From: Polyangiaceae bacterium
GTDB taxonomy: Bacteria; Myxococcota; Polyangia; Polyangiales; Polyangiaceae
Direction: 5' to 3'
Assembly (NCBI GenBank): GCA_025936205.1
Contig: JAICTU010000432.1
Location: 1 to 7,918, forward strand
Length of the DNA stretch: 7,918 nucleotides
In this document: piece by piece, positions 6,520 to 7,918 of the stretch
Position numbering within the stretch: the first letter of the stretch is position 1
Layout: each line of letters starts with the position of its first letter
The notes under the pieces: generated by a model
Told to the model about the DNA's origin: nothing
Database searches by the model: none
Seen by the model: only the letters and a program-made list of their open reading frames with translations
Made by a program: the position numbers and the translations under genes

Positions 6520-7034
6520 GCCTCCCCCTTTGGCGTCGGCAACTGCACCAGCGTGTCCGCCAGCGCCTTCAGCCGGGCGAGCTTGGCCGGGTCCGCGTCG
6601 AGGCCCTGAAGAGCACGCTCCAGCTCGGCAGGGTTCGCCGCGTGCCGCTGGATCTCGGCGGCGCGCGCCAAGGTCTCCCTCAGCTCCGGACTTTTCCCCA
6701 GCTCGGCGAGAGGGTCGTTCGGCGGCTGCACCGAAGGCGGCTGCGGCTCCACGGGGGCGCGCGGTGCTGCAGGTTCGCGCGCACGAGGCTCCACCGCCCC
6801 CACGAGCTCGTGAGGATCGGACGCCGGCAATCGCTCGGTGAAGGTCCGAGCCGCCCTTGCCGGAGGCAACTCGTCGGTCCCCGCTCGGTCCGACGGCGAG
6901 TGCTCCACGCCGCGCAACTCCGACGGCACCGCGCCCCTCGTCGCTGGAGAACCTCCCTCGTCCCGGGACGAGTAGTGCCAGGCCAGCGGGTACACCACGG
7001 CGACCCCCAACGCTCCCCTCAGGATGTGGCGCAT
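6474..7034 (-). CDS. Unrecognised membrane-anchored protein with proline-rich linker
   Basis: I do not recognise a family. The 186-residue product starts MRHILRGALGVAVVYPLAWHY, a basic start then one hydrophobic segment (residues 4-20), best read as a signal anchor. Residues 22-105 are low-complexity and rich in Pro, Ala, Arg and Glu, like a periplasm-spanning linker. Residues 108-165 (from PLAELGKSPELRE to ALADTLVQLP) look like a small helical domain with two similar LAR/ALxGLDADPAKLAR-type helices, and the end is a Gly/Ser-rich tail. The ATG at 7034 is preferred over the in-frame GTG at 7094 because it begins directly at the anchor and has GAGG and TACACT just upstream. Its last 46 bases overlap the PAP2 gene tail to tail. 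It lies downstream of the RRM gene on the same strand but is separated by a hairpin, so separate transcription is likely. Confidence 0.65.
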   Translation of the reverse strand: MRHILRGALGVAVVYPLAWHYSSRDEGGSPATRGAVPSELRGVEHSPSDRAGTDELPPARAARTFTERLPASDPHELVGAVEPRAREPAAPRAPVEPQPPSVQPPNDPLAELGKSPELRETLARAAEIQRHAANPAELERALQGLDADPAKLARLKALADTLVQLPTPKGEAYLPSSGSGTGAAGR

Positions 7035-7039
7035 CGGGT

Positions 7040-7045
7040 AGTGTA
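7040..7045 (-). promoter_or_regulatory. Candidate -10 element (TACACT) for the membrane-anchored protein gene
   Basis: On the minus strand TACACT ends 5 bases before the ATG at 7034. It matches four of six consensus positions. A GAGG 11 bases before the ATG overlaps this site, so a transcript starting further upstream could instead use a weak Shine-Dalgarno sequence. The two readings cannot be separated from sequence. Confidence 0.3.
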
Positions 7046-7135
7046 CCTCGTCACGCAGCTTACGCGAATCGCGTCGGCCACAAAGCCAAGGCACACAAAC
7101 ACTCCGCTCAGCCTTCCCCTGGCTGACGAGCTCTG

Positions 7136-7164
7136 CCCCTGCCCGCTCCGGCCCCTTGTCCCCC
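7136..7164 (-). other. G-quadruplex-type G-run cluster
   Basis: On the minus strand four runs of 5, 4, 3 and 4 G are separated by loops of 4, 7 and 2 bases (plus-strand C runs at 7160-7164, 7152-7155, 7142-7144 and 7136-7139). This satisfies the usual G3+N1-7 quadruplex pattern. It sits in the minus-strand spacer 102 bases before the next gene. In GC-rich DNA such patterns also occur by chance. Confidence 0.4.
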
Positions 7165-7221
7165 GCGCGGGGCTCTTCCCCAATCAGTGTCAGGCGCCGA
7201 GTTCCTTGCGGAAGTGAACAG

Positions 7222-7259
7222 CTTGCGCCCGGCAGCCTTCACCAGGCACCGGGCGCAAG
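7222..7259 (-). terminator. Strong hairpin downstream of the RRM gene
   Basis: CTTGCGCCCGG (7222-7232) and CCGGGCGCAAG (7249-7259) are perfect 11-base inverted repeats. Inside the loop GCCT (7235-7238) and AGGC (7244-7247) can pair further, leaving a five-base loop. It starts 30 bases after the RRM stop on the minus strand. There is no U tract on the far side (CTGTTCACTTCC), so it is either a weak intrinsic terminator or a 3' end that protects the RNA from decay. Confidence 0.6.
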
Positions 7260-7288
7260 ATCAGACGGGAACCCGGTCGGCGACAGCG

Positions 7289-7666
7289 TTAGCGACGGCC
7301 GCGGCCGCCACCACCACCACCACCGCGAGGCGGGCCCGAGGGACGACCACTGCCACCGCCCTCGCCTCCAAACCGACGCCCGCCACCGCCGCCACCGCCC
7401 CCACCGCCTCCGGTGGGACGACGCTCGCGCGCGACGTTCACGGTGATGGACCTGCCATCCAACGTGGAGCCATTCAGGGACTCGATGGCGCGCTCCGCTT
7501 CCTCGGACGAACCATACTCGACGAACCCAAAACCGCGGGACTGGCCCGTGGCGCGATCGATGACGACGCTCGCCGAGACGACTTCACCGAACTCGGCGAA
7601 AGCCTCCTGCAGCTGCTGATCCATCGTCGAATACGCCAAATTGCCTACATACAGCCGGTTTCCCAT
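7289..7666 (-). CDS. Glycine-rich RRM RNA-binding protein
   Basis: A single-RRM RNA-binding protein of the bacterial glycine-rich type known from cyanobacteria and proteobacteria, often linked there to cold or stress responses. In the 125-residue product RNP2 is LYVGNL (5-10) and RNP1 is RGFGFVEY (44-51), with aromatic F46, F48 and Y6 in place to stack on RNA bases. The fold ends near residue 80 (ITVNVARER). The rest is a disordered tail with runs of 11 Gly (86-96) and 7 Gly (115-121) and scattered arginines, RGG-like. The ATG at 7666 gives the normal MGNRLYVGNL start, preceded by purine-rich GAGATAGAGTAG. Upstream is a hairpin-forming leader and downstream a strong hairpin, so the gene is probably transcribed alone. 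The tail codons are simple-sequence DNA prone to length change. Confidence 0.93.
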   Translation of the reverse strand: MGNRLYVGNLAYSTMDQQLQEAFAEFGEVVSASVVIDRATGQSRGFGFVEYGSSEEAERAIESLNGSTLDGRSITVNVARERRPTGGGGGGGGGGGRRFGGEGGGSGRPSGPPRGGGGGGGRGRR

Positions 7667-7679
7667 TCTACTCTATCTC

Positions 7680-7740
7680 GATTGCGTGGCACCGTATCCG
7701 CTCTGCTTCGAACCCGGCCTCGGTGCCCTGAGCCACAATC
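7680..7740 (-). promoter_or_regulatory. Imperfect hairpin in the RRM mRNA leader
   Basis: On the mRNA strand GGCACCG (7727-7721) pairs perfectly with CGGTGCC (7694-7688), and outside it GATTG (7740-7736) pairs with CAATC (7684-7680). TGG/CCA pairing can join the two stems with a bulge, although it competes with the last pair of the inner stem. The structure ends 13 bases before the ATG, just before the purine-rich ribosome-binding region. It could be a binding site, a stability element or a temperature-sensitive structure. I do not recognise a known riboswitch class. Confidence 0.45.
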
Positions 7741-7825
7741 CGAATGCCCCCATACATTGGAAGCAGCCAGCCAGCAAAACACGCAGTCGAGCGAGCCTGA
7801 GCGCCCTCACTGACCTTGTTTCTCT

Positions 7826-7871
7826 GGACTTCTTTATGAATCTTTATGAAGTCCTCGAGTTGACGAAGTCC
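7826..7871. repeat. Cluster of short direct and inverted repeats in AT-rich DNA
   Basis: GGACTTC at 7826-7832 and GAAGTCC at 7848-7854 form a perfect 7-base inverted repeat with a 15-base spacer. GAAGTCC recurs at 7865-7871. Between the arms TCTTTATGAA is repeated exactly in tandem (7831-7840 and 7841-7850). This is among the most AT-rich DNA of the window and lies between the RRM leader and the start of the J-domain-like frame, where an operator would be expected. Confidence 0.55.
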
Positions 7872-7910
7872 GCGAGCGAACCCAGCCGGCCGATGCTTCT
7901 CTTCCGATAG
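7836..7910 (+). pseudogene. J-domain-like N-terminus that stops after 24 codons
   Basis: The frame begins MNLYEVLELTKSASE, which closely resembles helix I of a DnaJ J-domain (compare the general pattern YEVLG-x4-AS). After residue 15 the resemblance ends and the frame stops at TAG (7908-7910), with no helix II and no HPD motif. GGA lies 7 bases before the ATG, a possible weak Shine-Dalgarno site. It could be the start of a J-domain gene broken by a frameshift, small rearrangement or sequencing error at the window edge, or a chance match. If real, the gene would be divergent from the RRM gene with a 169-base intergenic region. Confidence 0.3.
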
Positions 7911-7918
7911 CAGGCCGC

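Larger units (their letters stand above)
7035..7288. other. 254-base gene-free gap between the RRM gene and the next gene
   Basis: No convincing coding frame lies here on either strand. Reading down the minus strand from the end of the RRM gene, it holds a strong hairpin (7222-7259), a G-run cluster (7136-7164) next to a CG-only palindrome at 7161-7172, and a -10-like hexamer just before the next start codon. Confidence 0.6.

Noticed and set aside
5664..7217. A 517-codon plus-strand open frame covering the PAP2 gene and the two features to its right
   Set aside because: It is a long stop-free shadow typical of GC-rich DNA. Its translation is an arginine/glycine-rich string without domain features, while the overlapping PAP2 frame has all family motifs.
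7156..7446. Plus-strand frame with a run of six histidines resembling a metal-binding protein
   Set aside because: The histidine run is simply the glycine codons of the RRM tail read from the other strand.
7701..7720. GGGTTCGAAGC on the minus strand, resembling a tRNA T-arm
   Set aside because: The five-base T stem cannot form around it (second pair fails), and no anticodon arm, D arm or CCA-side acceptor stem is found at the right distance.
7187..7813. A 208-codon plus-strand frame antisense to the RRM gene
   Set aside because: It mirrors the RRM gene, which has intact RNP1 and RNP2 motifs, and its threonine/alanine-rich translation is an artefact of the antisense glycine codons.
7668..7916. 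Minus-strand frame open from the window edge to a TAG one base before the RRM start (83 codons)
   Set aside because: Third codon positions are only about half G or C, unlike the strongly GC-biased real genes here, and the translation has no recognisable family. It also covers the structured leader. It could be reconsidered if the sequence to the right shows a gene running in on this strand.
1..7918. Search for CRISPR arrays, insertion sequences, integrase sites or toxin-antitoxin pairs
   Set aside because: No regularly spaced direct repeats, no terminal inverted repeats flanking a transposase frame, and no small paired genes were seen.

Overview
The window is GC-rich with strongly GC-biased third codon positions. 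It carries ordinary chromosomal genes: cell-wall and periplasmic enzymes, queuosine-pathway chemistry, a ferredoxin, ApaH, a PAP2 phosphatase and a glycine-rich RRM protein. This mix, with a secreted amidohydrolase and a MepA-type endopeptidase, fits a myxobacterium or related deltaproteobacterium. That placement is inference from gene content and composition, not from a marker gene. There is no IS element, CRISPR array, rRNA or tRNA, and no recognisable defence or secondary-metabolite system.

Layout. 33-1553 (-) is an exported imidazolonepropionase-like amidohydrolase. It is divergent from a plus-strand run: a MepA-like murein endopeptidase (1693-2484), QueE (2496-3233), an APH-fold sugar-kinase-like protein (3238-4371) and a [2Fe-2S] ferredoxin (4419-4727). 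The ferredoxin meets apaH (4732-5583, -) tail to tail with 4 bases between stops. apaH starts 27 bases from a divergent PAP2 phosphatase (5611-6519, +). The 3' end of that gene overlaps by 46 bases the 3' end of an unrecognised membrane-anchored protein (6474-7034, -). Upstream of that gene, on the same strand, lies an RRM RNA-binding protein with a polyglycine tail (7289-7666, -). The last 250 bases are lower in GC. They hold a structured leader for the RRM gene, a cluster of short repeats, and a 24-codon plus-strand reading frame that begins like a DnaJ J-domain and then stops.

How the pieces relate. Only queE and the kinase gene (4-base gap, Shine-Dalgarno site for the second gene) look like a tight co-transcribed pair. 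The other genes look like independent housekeeping units.

The most noteworthy pattern spans several genes. Five start codons have a TAnnnT hexamer 5-9 bases upstream and mostly no Shine-Dalgarno site, as expected for leaderless mRNAs. The other main observations are the hairpin in the RRM leader, the candidate broken J-domain gene at the right edge, and a 15-base tandem duplication inside the kinase gene. I see no complete novel system; the right-hand 250 bases are the part least explained by known genes.
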